From NCBI GenBank assembly GCA_951394405.1, contig OX596335.1:4216001-4280000 (forward strand): 64,000 nucleotides of DNA, in the 5' to 3' direction. The position numbers were made by a program, and so were the translations under genes. Each line of letters begins with the position of its first letter. Position 1 is the stretch's first letter. Shown here one piece after another: positions 45,855 to 57,503 of the stretch. The DNA is from Coprinellus micaceus (Eukaryota > Basidiomycota > Agaricomycetes > Agaricales > Psathyrellaceae). Under the pieces are notes generated by a model, which saw nothing but the letters and a program-made list of their open reading frames with translations, did no database searches and was not told the DNA's origin.

Positions 45855-48800
45855 TCATGACTGGGATGGCTGGGGTTTGGGGGACGGCGTAAAGAGCGAG
45901 AACATCTTCTCCGCGTTGTTCTTGTACCTCTTCAGTTTCTTGGTCTTTGCGGGTTTCTCTGATTGCCGGTCTGGGGGCGAACCCTTGATGTGCTCAGAAA
46001 GCCCATTGCTTGCTGAAGGCGTAGCCGGGGATGCACCATTGCCCGACCTGTCCGACGCAGCGCTCAGGCCGCCCATGGACGCAGCACTTTCCTTCGACTT
46101 GAGAGATGGAGGCACGGACGAGGCGGCAGCGCCAGAGGTGAGAGAGTTGACAGTGGCAGAGAACGACCTATTAGTGTTCGTGAATGTGGAAGGAGGAGAC
46201 TTAGGCCGCAGGAATTGCCTGGGGGTCTTGCGGAAGTTAAGTCCCGTTCGCCCTCTCCGCTGGGAAGGTGATGGCGACTCTGTGACTTCACTGGCCTGCG
46301 GTGACTTGGCCGGTCCAGATGCGTTCCTTCCGGGCGTTGCTGTGCCCTTCCTGAAGACGACACCCAACTTGTAGCGGTCAACGACACCACGGGCCCAGAG
46401 ACTCGTGCCCTTGGTCCCGTTTCTATCCTCCCCATCAACAGCCTCGATGAAGTCCCAATCGTCATCCTCATCGTCGCGTTCGGCCTCGGTAAGACCAAGC
46501 TCGTCGTCTGGACCGTCCGATAAGTCCTTGTCCAGTGCAGGAATCCCAGACTTTTCGCGACGATTGCGAGGTGCGCGACCTGCGCGGGATTTGGTGGTGG
46601 CCAGTCCGTGAGCGTCTGCCTTCTTGGCGAGCTCCTGGACCTTGTCCTGCTCTGCGAGCACTGCGGCGGCAAGAGCAGCCTTTTGAGCAAGATCTTCGTC
46701 GTCCTCCGCTTCCTTCTGTTGTGGCGAGCGCTCGACTTTCTTGACTTCCAGCTTCTTGAGCTCTTCGACGACGGGTCTAGGAGCTGCATCTGGCACCTTG
46801 GGCTCTGCGACCTCGATGGCGGCGGGTGTCGAGACATCCTCGGTATCGTCAGGAGGCAACACTGCCGGCCTCGCCTCAGGAGTCTTGGGCTCCAGACCAT
46901 CCTGCATTTCCTCGTCCATCTCATCCAAAGTCGCCGTCTCCGACTGAACCTCGCCTGTTTGAATGGACGACGTCGTATCATCTTCCCCACTCCCGCTCTC
47001 GTATTCCTCTCCACTCCCAGCTTCTTCGTCATCGATGAGAACTGAGTGACGTCCTTTGAAAGAGTAACCATCGAAGACATCCACACTGTCGTCCTCCACG
47101 TTCTGAAGTTGAGAGGCCTTGCGCGCCAAGGGACGGATTGACGAACTCCGCGACTGCGATGGTGTCGTGTTTTCATCCCCATCAGTCCGGTCGGTGTCCG
47201 TGCCAGGCTCTTGATCAGTCTCCATGGCCTCATCGTTGTATTCGTCGAGGACGGGCTCCATGTCGAGGAAGGTCTCATCGAAGTTCTGGGTGTCGTAGGC
47301 CATCGTGGGGTCGACAGGAGGAACGTAAGGGGGTATATAGCGCTTGTAGTAGACGTGGCCCCAATCACTGTGACAGTGTATCAGCATCTTGCATACATTG
47401 AGAGGAGACTAACTCACATCATCGAGAAGTATGGGTGCTTCTTTATGCGAGGCTCACGGATTCGGAGATCAGGGTTGCGTTGCAGCAGCTATAGGGAGAG
47501 TAGCACTATGAGCTCCAATCAATGGGGACCAAGGGAAGTCAGGCTCACTCCGCGAATCAAGCTCTTGGTATCTTGGTCCATGACCCTATCATCTGGGAAC
47601 TGCAACTCGTCCTGGAGAACGCGGACGTACATATCCGAGTGGTTGTTGGCGTAGAACGGAGTCTAGGTAGTGGAGAAGGTCAGCTGGGGCAGCCATGTAT
47701 AACCAGCGGAATATCGGCACTCACGATCCCAGTCAGCATCTCATACAACATCGTTCCAAAGCTCCACCAATCGACCTCATAGCTGTATGGTTGACCCTGA
47801 ATCACCTCAGGGGCGAGGTATTCCGCAGTACCACAGAAGGTTGTCGTCACATCCGGGCTACCGATGACCGCTCCAGGCCAGCCAATCGCCATATCTCCGT
47901 TCTTGTCCGCTTTCATCCACGGTGGAAACGCGCTCTGAGGGGTTCCAGGAGCTGAGGAGTAGAAATCGCTGCCCTGAGACCGAGATGTCGACAATGATCC
48001 AGAAGTCGACGTTTTGCGAGGGAACTCCTTTGAAAGACCGAAATCTGTGAGGACGATGTGGCCGTCGCCGGCAATGAGGATGTTTTCTGGCTTCAGGTCA
48101 CGGTAGATGACGCCAGCTGCGTGGAGGCCTTCAACACCCTCAACGATCTCGGCGGCGTAGAAGCGTGTTCGATCTCGGCTAAGTCGTCCCCATCGTGCAA
48201 GTTGGGTGGCAAGGTCTCCTCCGGGGTGGAAGTCCTGAGAGACAGTCGTTAGTCACCAAACAAATTAGCAGCGAGATTGAACGTACCATGACCAAAAACA
48301 AGTTCTCCTTGTCGTGGAAACTCCACCAGAGCTTGACTACGAAGGGATCCTTTGACTCCGCCGCCATCCTCTTCAACACAGCCTGCTCCGTCAGGGTATG
48401 CTGCAACTCTTGGTGGGCCAGTACATGTCTTTTGGTGATCGCCTTGAGCGCAAACAACCCAGTGGTATTCTTGTGCCTCACAAGCAGCACCTTGCCCGCA
48501 CAACCCTTTCCAAGCACCCGCATCATCTCAAAGTCCTCGATCCCAACCTTCTTTGAAGGGGCGGTCTTCTTGACCTTCTTCTTGCGCTGTCGCCGGCGGC
48601 TACCATTCACGGAAAACGACGACTCGTCTCCTGTCTCCTCGACCTGCGAAGACATGCCATCCTGGCTGGGGCTGACGGACGAGGCATACACGCGCGACAT
48701 GCGGTGGGACTTATCCGGATCTGCCGACTGCGAGCGGGGCATGTTGCGGGCGTGGGCAGCAGAAGGGTGCTCGTTCACGGGAGTCAATGGTACGTCTTCG

Positions 48801-49952
48801 TCTTGAGCTTCGGCACCGGCCATAGACTCGTCGTCTCCGGTGGCAATCTTCTTCCCATTCTCCCCGTCCTTCTCGCCCTCCATTCCTCTCTCCTGTGGAA
48901 CAGCAGTAGCATCACGGGCGTGGCCAAGTTCATCCTCATCCTCTCCACCCTCCTTATGCTCTCCTTTGGTATCTGGGGTAGGCTGCTGATCGTCGTCATC
49001 CTCCGGGCTAGGCAGTGACCTTGTGGGGTCGCCTGTCTGATAAGCTCTTTCAGAAGCCTCATCATCCTTCATGAGCACACTAGCGCGGTTCCCGCCACCT
49101 CCAGTGTTCCCCAGACCCCCCACATGAGCGGCCAAGTCCGATCGAACACGCTTGATTGCCCTTTCCACACGTACGCTTTCGAGGTCGTCTGTCCTGACAC
49201 GCACAAAGCGTTTCCAGACTCGGTCCTTGCGGAACGCGGCCATGTTCGCGATGGTAGTCAGATACGCTGCGATGGCGGTGCTGGTGGTGGATGGAGATGT
49301 CGGAGTTGCATTGGCTACCTCGGCGGGCTCGATGGTAGTGAAAGGATCGTTGGTTTCGCTGGTTGGGGAAGTAAGGGGCGGTGTGGGGAGGGCTGTGGAG
49401 GATATAATCGAATGGCCGTTCTGGCGGCTTGACGAGCGGTTTCGCAAGCCCTTGTTGGAGGTCGGGGAGGCGAGACGCGATAGGGTGTTGAGGAAGTTGG
49501 ACTTGCGTTTTGGGGGAGGAATGATGGACGCCGGGTCTATGGGAGTTGCAGGAATCTTGACCCCTGGGTGGTTGTCCCTTAGCTTTCGGTCCAGCTCGAC
49601 GACTTCCATAGCAGTACGAGTCAAGGTCAAGTTGTGTGTCGGCGCTAAACGAGAGGAGTGGTCAACGGGCGGCCATTTTACAAGAACAGAAGGTATCGGG
49701 AGGCAAGTGGCACGCCGAGCACGGCATGCATGCGCGAGAGCGTGGCCAGCGTTTAGGTTTTATGTAGCCATGCAGGAATGGAGTGTTCATAAGACAGTAG
49801 CCTGGCGCGAATGACTCACTCTTAATGTAAAGACTGTACGCCCGAGCATCATACGGTGTCTCCGCAACACTGATCGCCCAGAGGCCATCTTCAGCGTCAA
49901 TGCGCATCGGGCCCCTCCGATTAGCTGGTATATTCGTGTCGACGAGGTTCAT
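45855..49952 (-). CDS. PX-domain AGC-family serine/threonine kinase
   Basis: About 1,200 residues. The ATG at 49952 begins MNLVDTNIPANRRGPMRIDA. A PX domain, which binds phosphoinositides, runs over the first two exons (AISVAETPYDARAYSLYIK; LDRKLRDNHPGVKIPATPID) but holds a Ser/Pro-rich insertion before IAAYLTTIANMAAFRKDRVW. The kinase domain: FEMMRVLGKGCAGKVLLVRH, ALKAI with the ATP Lys, VIYRDLKPENILI, LTDFGLSKEF, and after a roughly 50-residue insertion TTTFCGTAEYLAPEVIQGQP, holding the activation-loop Thr that PDK1-type kinases phosphorylate. The AGC tail is YDTQNFDETFLDMEP; a Ser/Thr in the hydrophobic motif is not apparent. The long C-terminal extension (from about 47200) is acidic then basic, and ends FSLFTPSPKPQPSQS. 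Likely acts in membrane or endosome-linked growth signalling; I cannot name a yeast orthologue with confidence. Confidence 0.85.
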
Positions 49953-51500
49953 GACGGGCTGGAATCAATGGAAACTGTTGGTATTCGGACTGAACGAGAG
50001 GGGATGGTGGGTTATACGTGGTATCTTGCAGGGTCCACGGAAGGCACGACAGCAGGAATGGCCACGAGTGAAGCGGCTGGTATCGTTATCTTCCTGATTT
50101 GAGGTATGAACGTTCTCTTGGAGATGTTTCGATGTTGAACGGCGCAGCTTGCTGGGCTCTCTTCAACAGGAACGGGTCTCGTAAGGGTGTAAAGGGTGTA
50201 GGGTTCGAAGGATGGCTCGAGCGCAGGCAGGTATAGGCGAGGTGTTCGGTGCTAGTCCGTTCTGGGCAAGCTACACGCAGTGTCCGGCTGGCCAATCCCA
50301 GCACTGACAAAGGGCGAACCGCGGTCGATGGTGGTCGTTCAGCTTCAAAAAAGTTTGGCGCCGGCCACGAGGACGATTGACTGGGAGTTGCCGTTCAGGA
50401 TCTGCCTCGAGGCCGATGGCGTATGTTGTGGACCCCTCGCCAAAAACCTGGGAATGCGCAGTATATAGGAAGCTATTAAAAGCAACAAAGGAGCGTTGGG
50501 GTAGAAGGAGAACGAGGAGGAGCTGGGAGACGTGCAGGTGGTGGTAGAGAAGAAAGGGCGTTGGTAATAGTCCAGATCACATTTCAATTCAACTTTCCTA
50601 CGCCAAACGCCCATTGCTCTTTTCGACCATTCTTTTTGTTCTTCATTTACGCACACAACACCGGGAAATGAATTGACAACCCTACGTGGCTCACAGGCAC
50701 CACCCAGGGACTATAGTCGCGCTCTAGAGATGGGATTCCGAGAATTTCACCTCGAGTCTACAGCTTCCTGGCAACTTCCGCGATGCATCCATGGCCAAGA
50801 TAAGCTTCGTCCAAGCCGCAAAGCACCGCGCAGGGACCAAGTAACGAAATCGCACAGCTTAGCCTGACTAAACGAGCCTTCAGTAGGTCACTTGGCTACT
50901 CTGAAAACCATTTGAGCGCGCTAATGCCCTAACCCAGAGTCTATTTCAGAGCAGAGGGCAGCTGGTGCTGCGCGAGAAAAGACCGAGAGCGCTCGAGTTG
51001 GAAACCACTGCTTCCTCTTGATTCTCGGCGGACTTCTGAAACGAAAGCCTATTCTCAGTCTGGATCTGGACGTGTATCTCTCCCATGACACGTTATCGAA
51101 CCTTGAGATAGCCGTCCTGGACGATATCGATGAGGGTAGATAGCCGGGCTCCAGCCGATACCTGGTACCACTGAATTCACGCCCTTGGGACCTTCTGGCA
51201 GAAATTCTTTGGAATGCACAGTTAGAGAGCGTTCCCCAGCCCGCGATTACCAGTGAAACAAGTGGAAATCGATGACGTTCCGGCGACATCACAGCGCGCC
51301 TAATGGGCTCGCAACCCCACTGTGGGTCTCGTACTGATTCAAAAGGGGGGAGTGTCGCTCAAAATCGCGCTCTCACCTCGCCACCACCACTCACATCGAA
51401 CCAAAAAGTAAGCCAGAATCTCCCTTCATATCCCATTTCACCTATCATTCACACTCTCCCTGTCCAGTTAGCCCAAGCGCACTAAAGACTCCTCCCCACA
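49953..51500. other. intergenic region with possible decayed fragments
   Basis: Promoter of the kinase (left) and of the small hydrophilic gene (right). A TATATAGG word at about 50462 has no gene near it. Minus frames at 50086-50310, 50345-50656 and 50921-51292 show no domain. A plus-strand peptide near 51177-51225 (RPWDLLAEILWNAQLE) faintly resembles an F-box but stands alone. Confidence 0.5.
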
Positions 51501-51883
51501 ATGCACGGCTCCAACCACACCAAAGCCCGCGCCGAACTTGCGCACAACATGCCCCACAACGACATGGACTCCAAGTACGGTTTTCACCTCCCGCTACCCC
51601 CTTTCCCATTGAATCTCACCACAGCCCTCAATCCCAATCACCTCCTCTCGATCCGCATTGTCACTTGCACCCTTTCAGAGACCAGCGGACGATCAAGACC
51701 CACCTCGCCGCTGCAGAGGAGCATGCCAAGGAGGTGTATGAGCATCACAACGACAGGACGGTGACGGACCCTCTTGCCCCTGCTCGGAAGCAGGGACATA
51801 AGCCTTCGAGGGGGGCTGAGATTGACGCGGAACTGAAGAGGGACGATGAGGAGAGGCTTAAGCAGAAGGGGATTAAGCCCTGA
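51501..51883 (+). CDS. small hydrophilic protein, 92 residues
   Basis: Two exons, 51501-51574 and 51679-51883, joined in phase by a 104-nt intron. Product starts MHGSNHTKARAELAHNMPHN and continues DQRTIKTHLAAAEEHAKEVY and EIDAELKRDDEERLKQKGIK. It is highly charged, His- and Lys-rich, has no hydrophobic segment, and is likely helical or disordered. It faintly recalls small fungal stress or conidiation proteins such as CON-6 (EEHAKEV), but the similarity is too short to name it. Good codon usage and a clean stop support a real gene. Confidence 0.65.
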
Positions 51884-52147
51884 TTTGGAGGGATGAATGA
51901 ACGAAGCGAATGTATAACAACGGCAGCACTTGTATCAATAGTATGGGTCCCCATGTGTGCCCTTTTTCAGCAGATCCTTGCGGCGTCCATGCCTACAAAT
52001 CGTCATTTGATTCCGGAGGGTTACAATGCAGGATCCGGAACGTGGTGCTACGTACGGAAAGCTCCTTTCCATCTTCGGAACCCAGGCAGAAATGGGAGGT
52101 ATAGAGGTACGGGGAACCTATAGTTCGTATACACTACCCCGAGATCT

Positions 52148-54826
52148 TCACCGGCGCCCCCTCCTCTCATCAACGAGCTTCCACCCAGCCGCTTCCAAAC
52201 CGACCTTCAACTCCTGTGAGATATTTATTCAGTATAATTAAAAGCGATAGAATGACAGGAACCACAGCACAGACCTTGACAGCTGCATAGTCATCTCTCC
52301 GCCTCTTCCAACTCTTGACGGTCTGCTTGATGTCGCTGATCATGAACAGCGGGATGAGGACCGCCATAATTGGGGCGGCGAGTTTCCAAAAGCTATATAG
52401 GTTACGCAGGGGTAAGTTAAAGAAGTGATAGGCAAATAGAGACATACAAGGCGTCGGAGTTCTTCTGCACACTCCAGAAGGGATCGAAGTTCATGCCCTA
52501 CAACAGGTCTACGTTAGCTGCCTCGCTGTAGCAAGAGGGCACCAATGTGTGACTAACGAAATATCCAGTCAACAGCGTCAACGGAAGGAAAATGATAGTG
52601 ACCAGCGTCAGTCGGTTCCTACATAGACGTCAGCCGGACACGAGAGTACGAACGGCACGCCCGAACTTACATGACGGTGTTCATCTCATACGACGCGATC
52701 TAGATGGTATGGTCCGAAACGTCAACAACACGGAAAGAAGACGGTTGCGGTGGAAAGGGCCGCCCACATTGAACGCATAATTAACCAAGTTCTCCGTCGT
52801 TGCCGCAAACATGTCCAGGCTGGACAGCGCAAAGTCCATATGATCGTAAACATCCGCCTTCACATGAAGGGCCGTCGCAGTTCAGACAACACTCCGTACG
52901 GATACACTGACAACCACTCACCAAGAACACCTTCGACTTGTAACTGATGTAACCGTTCACAGTCAATGGGACATGCCCCATTGCCATCGCCCTCATATGC
53001 TGGTCGTCGCTCTTCACCAGCCCGTCAGCACCATGATGCTCGGTGGGGTGCTCTCCCGGTGTGTGGACTTGTGGAACAGGAGGCAGGATCCCGGCTCCAA
53101 GCTGCCCTCCAGGGTGCACCGATGGCAGAGGTTGCTGCGGCACGCTTGGCGTATGGCGTGGATCGACACTACTCTCAGTGGTCGCAGACTGTGCATCCCC
53201 CAAACTCTGCATTGGAGACCCAGATCGATGATTCCGCAGATGCTCCTCCGGCTGCTGATGTGGTGGGTGTTGCTGGTTATGTTTCCCTTTCCGCCTGTTC
53301 TTCGCGTGTTCCTTCTTCTCCGAACGGTACTGCTGCTCCCGCTTTGCCAAGACGAGGCTGTCTTGCAGAGCGATGCACCGGTCCAGATCGTACTTCCGCA
53401 AGCCGAATATCATCGTTTTGATCGGATCGAGGGTGCGTTTGTGCATGATGATGTCCCCTGAGATTATGTGCAGGGAGCGAACGGCGTCCATGCTTGGGGA
53501 GATGAGGATGTCGCGTTCTAGGTCGTTGATCTTGACCTGGTACTCGTCCATGACTTCGAGTATTCGGTCGACAACTAGGAGGGCGGTTTGTGAGGCGCTG
53601 AGAGCACAAAGTCTGGGAATGCACGTACCTAGGTCGACAAGACTCTCAACGAGAAGCGACGGGTCGTCCGACGTCCTCAACACGGAGTCAAAATGGTTGA
53701 GTCGCTCCTTTATCGGCGCGGCATAGTCACACAACGCTGGGTGAATGGATATCACGGTTCCATTGCGCAGCAAGAATATGAACCAGGGTTCCTTCCTCAC
53801 CTCGACCCTCTGATCCTTCTTCAACTCTCGTAGCCGCACGATCTGCTCCTTTAATTCAGGACTTGGGTACCCACTGAGAGCACCCCACCGCCTTTTCAGA
53901 GCTCTCTTCACCGAGGAAAACGGCTTCCGCATGGTCTTGCGAAACTCCCGCGTTTCGCGTTCTCGCTCGTCGGACGTCTCGCCATGAACCTCAAGTTTGT
54001 TGAGACCTTGGGTACTCGCAGATGACTTGCTTGACCCTGCATCCGATAAGAGAGCATCGACGTGTCCCGATTGAGGCAGGGACTCTCCGTGTTCCGCTGC
54101 GTCGTAACTCGAGGTTCTCTTGCCCTTCGGAGGAGTATTATGGTCCCCCTCCTGACTCTGTTCCTCGTCATACCGATCTGGGAAGTCCAAAGCGTGGCAC
54201 AGGATACGGAGGAAGAGGTGATTGGGGTAGTAGTCGGCTTTCGAGTGGTTATGACCCCTTTCGTGGAGGATATCCTCCAAGGCGAGTGAATCCAAGTCTT
54301 CCTGCAGTCAGACAAGTTCTCGAATGGGTGGATAGTTTACTCACTGTACCGCAGCGCCACGCTACTCAGCACATTCCAATCAATCCCAGCAATGTTAATC
54401 CACCTCACGCCCAACGGCGGGACGTCGTCGTCCGAGCCTCTCATTACATCGGGAGACGCATTCCCTGGCCCCGCTACGAACCGAATAAAATCCGCATTAT
54501 TCATCTGCTGGGCCTTGACCTCCTGGTCGTCATAGTCAATCACGTCGATAACGCACTCTTCCTTGAAGTGCCCAAACTCTGCGGCTGCGGCCCCGCTGCC
54601 AGGGTTGACGCCAGGTTCTGCTCCGGCATGGGCGTCGTGGTCGCGATCATACAACTGGGCGCCATGACCGTTCGTAGAGTCGGCGAGATGTCCATGTCCA
54701 TTGGGTGCATACGCTCGCTGCGTGTCATGGTCTGGATGGGGTGGAATGTTGAGATCACCCTCATTTCTCGCGTGAAATCATGGCAGAACGAACTGAAGGA
54801 ACCGGTGTCCTCTGGCTCGACGTCAT
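52148..54826 (-). CDS. CorA-like divalent cation transporter (second copy), apparent frameshift near start
   Basis: Paralogue of the gene at 37478-39874. Shared blocks: VRWINIAGIDWNVLSSVALR, FLLRNGTVISIHP, VVDRILEVMDEYQVKINDLE, HKRTLDPIKTMIFGLRKYDL, DHMDFALSSLDMFAATTENL, TLVTIIFLPLTLLTGYF, an intron at the same place, GMNFDPFWSVQKNSD, and a second helix PIMAVLIPLFMISDIK. The last exon ends LEAAGWKLVDERRGRR. It differs by a His/Gln/Pro-rich insertion (about 52980-53330) between the long helix and YISYKSKVFL. The N-terminus is odd: MTSSQRTPVPSVRSAMISRE from the ATG at 54826 runs into TGA at GAGAAATGAG (about 54762-54770), while removing one A would give a continuous frame into EGDLNIPPHPDHD. 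An intron of about 54 nt near 53575-53628 contains no stop and stays in frame. Confidence 0.78.
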
Positions 54827-55323
54827 TGCTTGGCAGCAACCTCCAAAACAAACTCGAAGAAATAGGCGCCCGTTGGCTCGGGCCAGCGAGTCAGAAATGC
54901 CGCTTCGCCTCGATAATGGGGCTTCGCTGCTGCGAAAGATGAAGGCGTTGCACAAGTTCTACATCTTCAAAGAACTTTCCAACATCAAAGCCTACCCCAC
55001 TTTCAATGGGGTTCGATTCGACACGGAGCTCGTTTCGCTAGCTTGACCACCGCCTCGTGCGAGATTCTGGGGTATGCGGGGCGACACCACAACGACGCTA
55101 CACCCAATTATAATGCCCAGCACCACAGGATGCCATGACCCCCTACATCAGGGTACCGGACATGCACCGGAGACTCAATTGTCAACAAAGCCACTCGGCC
55201 CCGACTCAATTGATGGGCCGACGTTACGTGTTTCCTGCGGGAATCAGCGACAGTGGAATTGGAATATTGCCCCACAAACTGGGGTTCCATTCCAACCACA
55301 TCCTGAGCCACAGGTCGCGAAAC
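54827..55323. other. divergent intergenic region
   Basis: Head-to-head promoters of the second CorA-like gene (minus) and the F-box gene (plus). A TAGGCGCCC word lies at about 54862-54870. No TATA box seen. Confidence 0.55.
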
Positions 55324-57150
55324 ATGGCTGAAGACCCCTCCACCGTGCTACGCTCTCTTCTCAACGCGAATACCACTCCAAGCCACATGCAGACAGAAGT
55401 ACTGCGTCAGGGCATCGCTGAACTCACCCAGGAGCAGATTCCCCGAGCCCGTGCTCAGCTACAACAGCTCGAGAATCAACTAGTGCAATATCGCTGGGCA
55501 TTGTCGCCCTTGCGACACCTCCCTCTTGAAACCATTGGGGAGATCATACACATTGCCGTCCCCGACTTCAAAGAGAAGGGATTTCGACAAAAGTTACTCA
55601 GCTACGGTCTCGTCTGCAAGTCATGGTGGCTTGCCGCCCTCCTCAAACACGAACTATGGAGCCGTATTCGCATTCACGGGCCAACATACTCCCAAGGCGA
55701 CTCTGCCGTTGGGAAACCCATATTTCGCAAGGGTTCATTCAACCAAATCGCTGCGTGGCTCGGGCGATCAGGCAGCCTTACCCGCGTGTTGGAAGTCGCA
55801 GGGTCCAGGGATCTCCGAACCTGCGCAGGACATGAAGGGCGGCCTGATCGCTGTCCATGGCTTGCCCCGACTTTGAGGAAACTCTTGGTCAAGGGTCCTC
55901 AGTTGAACACATTGCACCTCGCCCGTCTGGGTCCCATGTGCCTCCGACGCCTCATGGACGCCATTCATTCGTCGAGGTACTCCGAACCCCGCACTTTGGA
56001 CAGGCTCGCCTCCCTCAGCATCGTCTTCACTTTCGACCATACCCGATGGATAGAGCCCTCCCATGAGAATGATCCACCATATACCCTCTTTGCCGACCTC
56101 CCGACCTCCCTTACGACTCTTCGCATATCTCTACCCTCGGTGCACGGAATTGGCCTCGACCAATTTGCCCACCCCATCGAAATCCCTGCCGAGGTTCTCA
56201 ATGGCCTCAAGACATTCGAATTCAATAGTGACTGGGGCATCCTCCATGCTCCTCGGCTTCTACTCTCCTGCGCCAATCTGGAGTACCTGTCTCTCAACTT
56301 TCGATCGAGAGACCCCCGATTTGCGCCTTTCGAGGAAGAACACCTCTTCGAAGTTCACCTTCCAAACCTCCGCACCCTGCGACTCCAAGACCAGTACTTC
56401 CGACTAGAGCTTCTGAAGTTCTTCCGAACTCCTGCTCTAGAAGCACTTGACATCGGCTACGAGAAGATCCTTTTCCGCCACTGCATGGTCTCCCAGGGTT
56501 TCGGTGGTGCGACGTTATCTCCAAAGATTCCGCTGTGCGACTTCGTCCTTCGGTCGGGTTGCCAAGAAACCCTTCGTTCACTTCGTATATACGGCTTTAC
56601 CGTCCCACTTGCAGCGGAGGACCTCGAGGTCATATCAGTCGACTGCCCATCGTTAACTCATCTTACTCTGGATAGGGTGGGGCTCAGGTCAGACGAGTTT
56701 TTCGGCTCATTCCAACGAAATCTCGCTGGGTGCGAGACCCCCGAGTCCATACCCCCGTCGTGTCTTCCACATTTGCAACAGCTTCAAATCCTGGACTGCC
56801 CGAAGAAAGAGTACTGCTCTCCATTCACCTTCGCTTTTCTTCGTCGCCTTCATCACGCCAGAGGAGGGAATGCAGCAGACCGGATTGAGTTGGTGATGTC
56901 GTTCGCAGAGGGTACTGGTTGGGAAGAGTTGACAGAAGAGGACTTCTCTGCGACTATGGAGTGGGACGCGCTCGATGCAGATGGGAGGAAGAAGAGGGAC
57001 CCGGTTGTGTTTAAGGTCGTGGAAGCAGAATATGGTAACAAGAACTGGGCAGATCCAGACGACGACGGAGTGAGGTCGCATCCTTTTGCCCGACCTCTGG
57101 ACTTGGCGAACATTCAATTCCAGACGTTTACACCTGTAAATCATACGTAA
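55324..57150 (+). CDS. F-box/LRR-like protein
   Basis: Single-exon gene of 608 residues from the ATG at 55324 (MAEDPSTVLRSLLNANTTPS). A short coiled coil (ARAQLQQLENQLVQYRWALS) precedes the F-box LRHLPLETIGEIIHIAVPD and SYGLVCKSWWLAALLKHELW. Repeated leucine-rich stretches follow (LEYLSLNF; LPNLRTLRLQDQYFRLELLK; SLTHLTLDRVGLRSDEF). This is the common agaricomycete architecture with coiled coil plus F-box. The F-box should bind Skp1 in an SCF ubiquitin ligase, with the repeats choosing the target, which is unknown. Longer upstream frame to 55135 exists but the coiled coil starts at this Met. Confidence 0.85.
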   Translation: MAEDPSTVLRSLLNANTTPSHMQTEVLRQGIAELTQEQIPRARAQLQQLENQLVQYRWALSPLRHLPLETIGEIIHIAVPDFKEKGFRQKLLSYGLVCKSWWLAALLKHELWSRIRIHGPTYSQGDSAVGKPIFRKGSFNQIAAWLGRSGSLTRVLEVAGSRDLRTCAGHEGRPDRCPWLAPTLRKLLVKGPQLNTLHLARLGPMCLRRLMDAIHSSRYSEPRTLDRLASLSIVFTFDHTRWIEPSHENDPPYTLFADLPTSLTTLRISLPSVHGIGLDQFAHPIEIPAEVLNGLKTFEFNSDWGILHAPRLLLSCANLEYLSLNFRSRDPRFAPFEEEHLFEVHLPNLRTLRLQDQYFRLELLKFFRTPALEALDIGYEKILFRHCMVSQGFGGATLSPKIPLCDFVLRSGCQETLRSLRIYGFTVPLAAEDLEVISVDCPSLTHLTLDRVGLRSDEFFGSFQRNLAGCETPESIPPSCLPHLQQLQILDCPKKEYCSPFTFAFLRRLHHARGGNAADRIELVMSFAEGTGWEELTEEDFSATMEWDALDADGRKKRDPVVFKVVEAEYGNKNWADPDDDGVRSHPFARPLDLANIQFQTFTPVNHT

Positions 57151-57503
57151 CCACCTCGTACTAGTAGGAGCAGTACACTGCGGCCTGAGTTCTTGGACAT
57201 ATTTACCCCACTATGTTTTGACAATCTAACGATAGCCTGCCTGTTCAGCGCCAACTAAAATCGTCCAATTTGAGGGTCGGAGACTACGGCTAGGGGCTGT
57301 CTTTGTATGTCCAATTATACATTATGATAGGGTAGTATGGTAGTTAAATGTCCGTCAATCCAAAGAATGTGTGTAATAACCAGCGTAGTCTAGGTGAGTC
57401 CGTGTTTGGGCACTCTGTCCATAATACTCCATATGATACTTCCAAAGTCCTGGGTCCATCATAAAGGTCGTCGAGAGGAAAAATGTCGGTGACCGACTCA
57501 TCC
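57151..57503. other. convergent intergenic region
   Basis: 3' sides of the F-box gene (plus) and the deacetylase gene (minus). No gene seen; a minus frame 57344-57868 overlaps the deacetylase end and is a shadow. Confidence 0.6.

Noticed and set aside
46064..47368. 434-codon minus-strand open frame
   Set aside because: Shifted-frame shadow of the C-terminal extension of the AGC kinase, whose own frame joins the kinase exons.
50921..51292. 123-codon minus-strand frame and a faint plus-strand F-box-like peptide
   Set aside because: No domain on minus; the plus peptide is a single short helix with stops on both sides.
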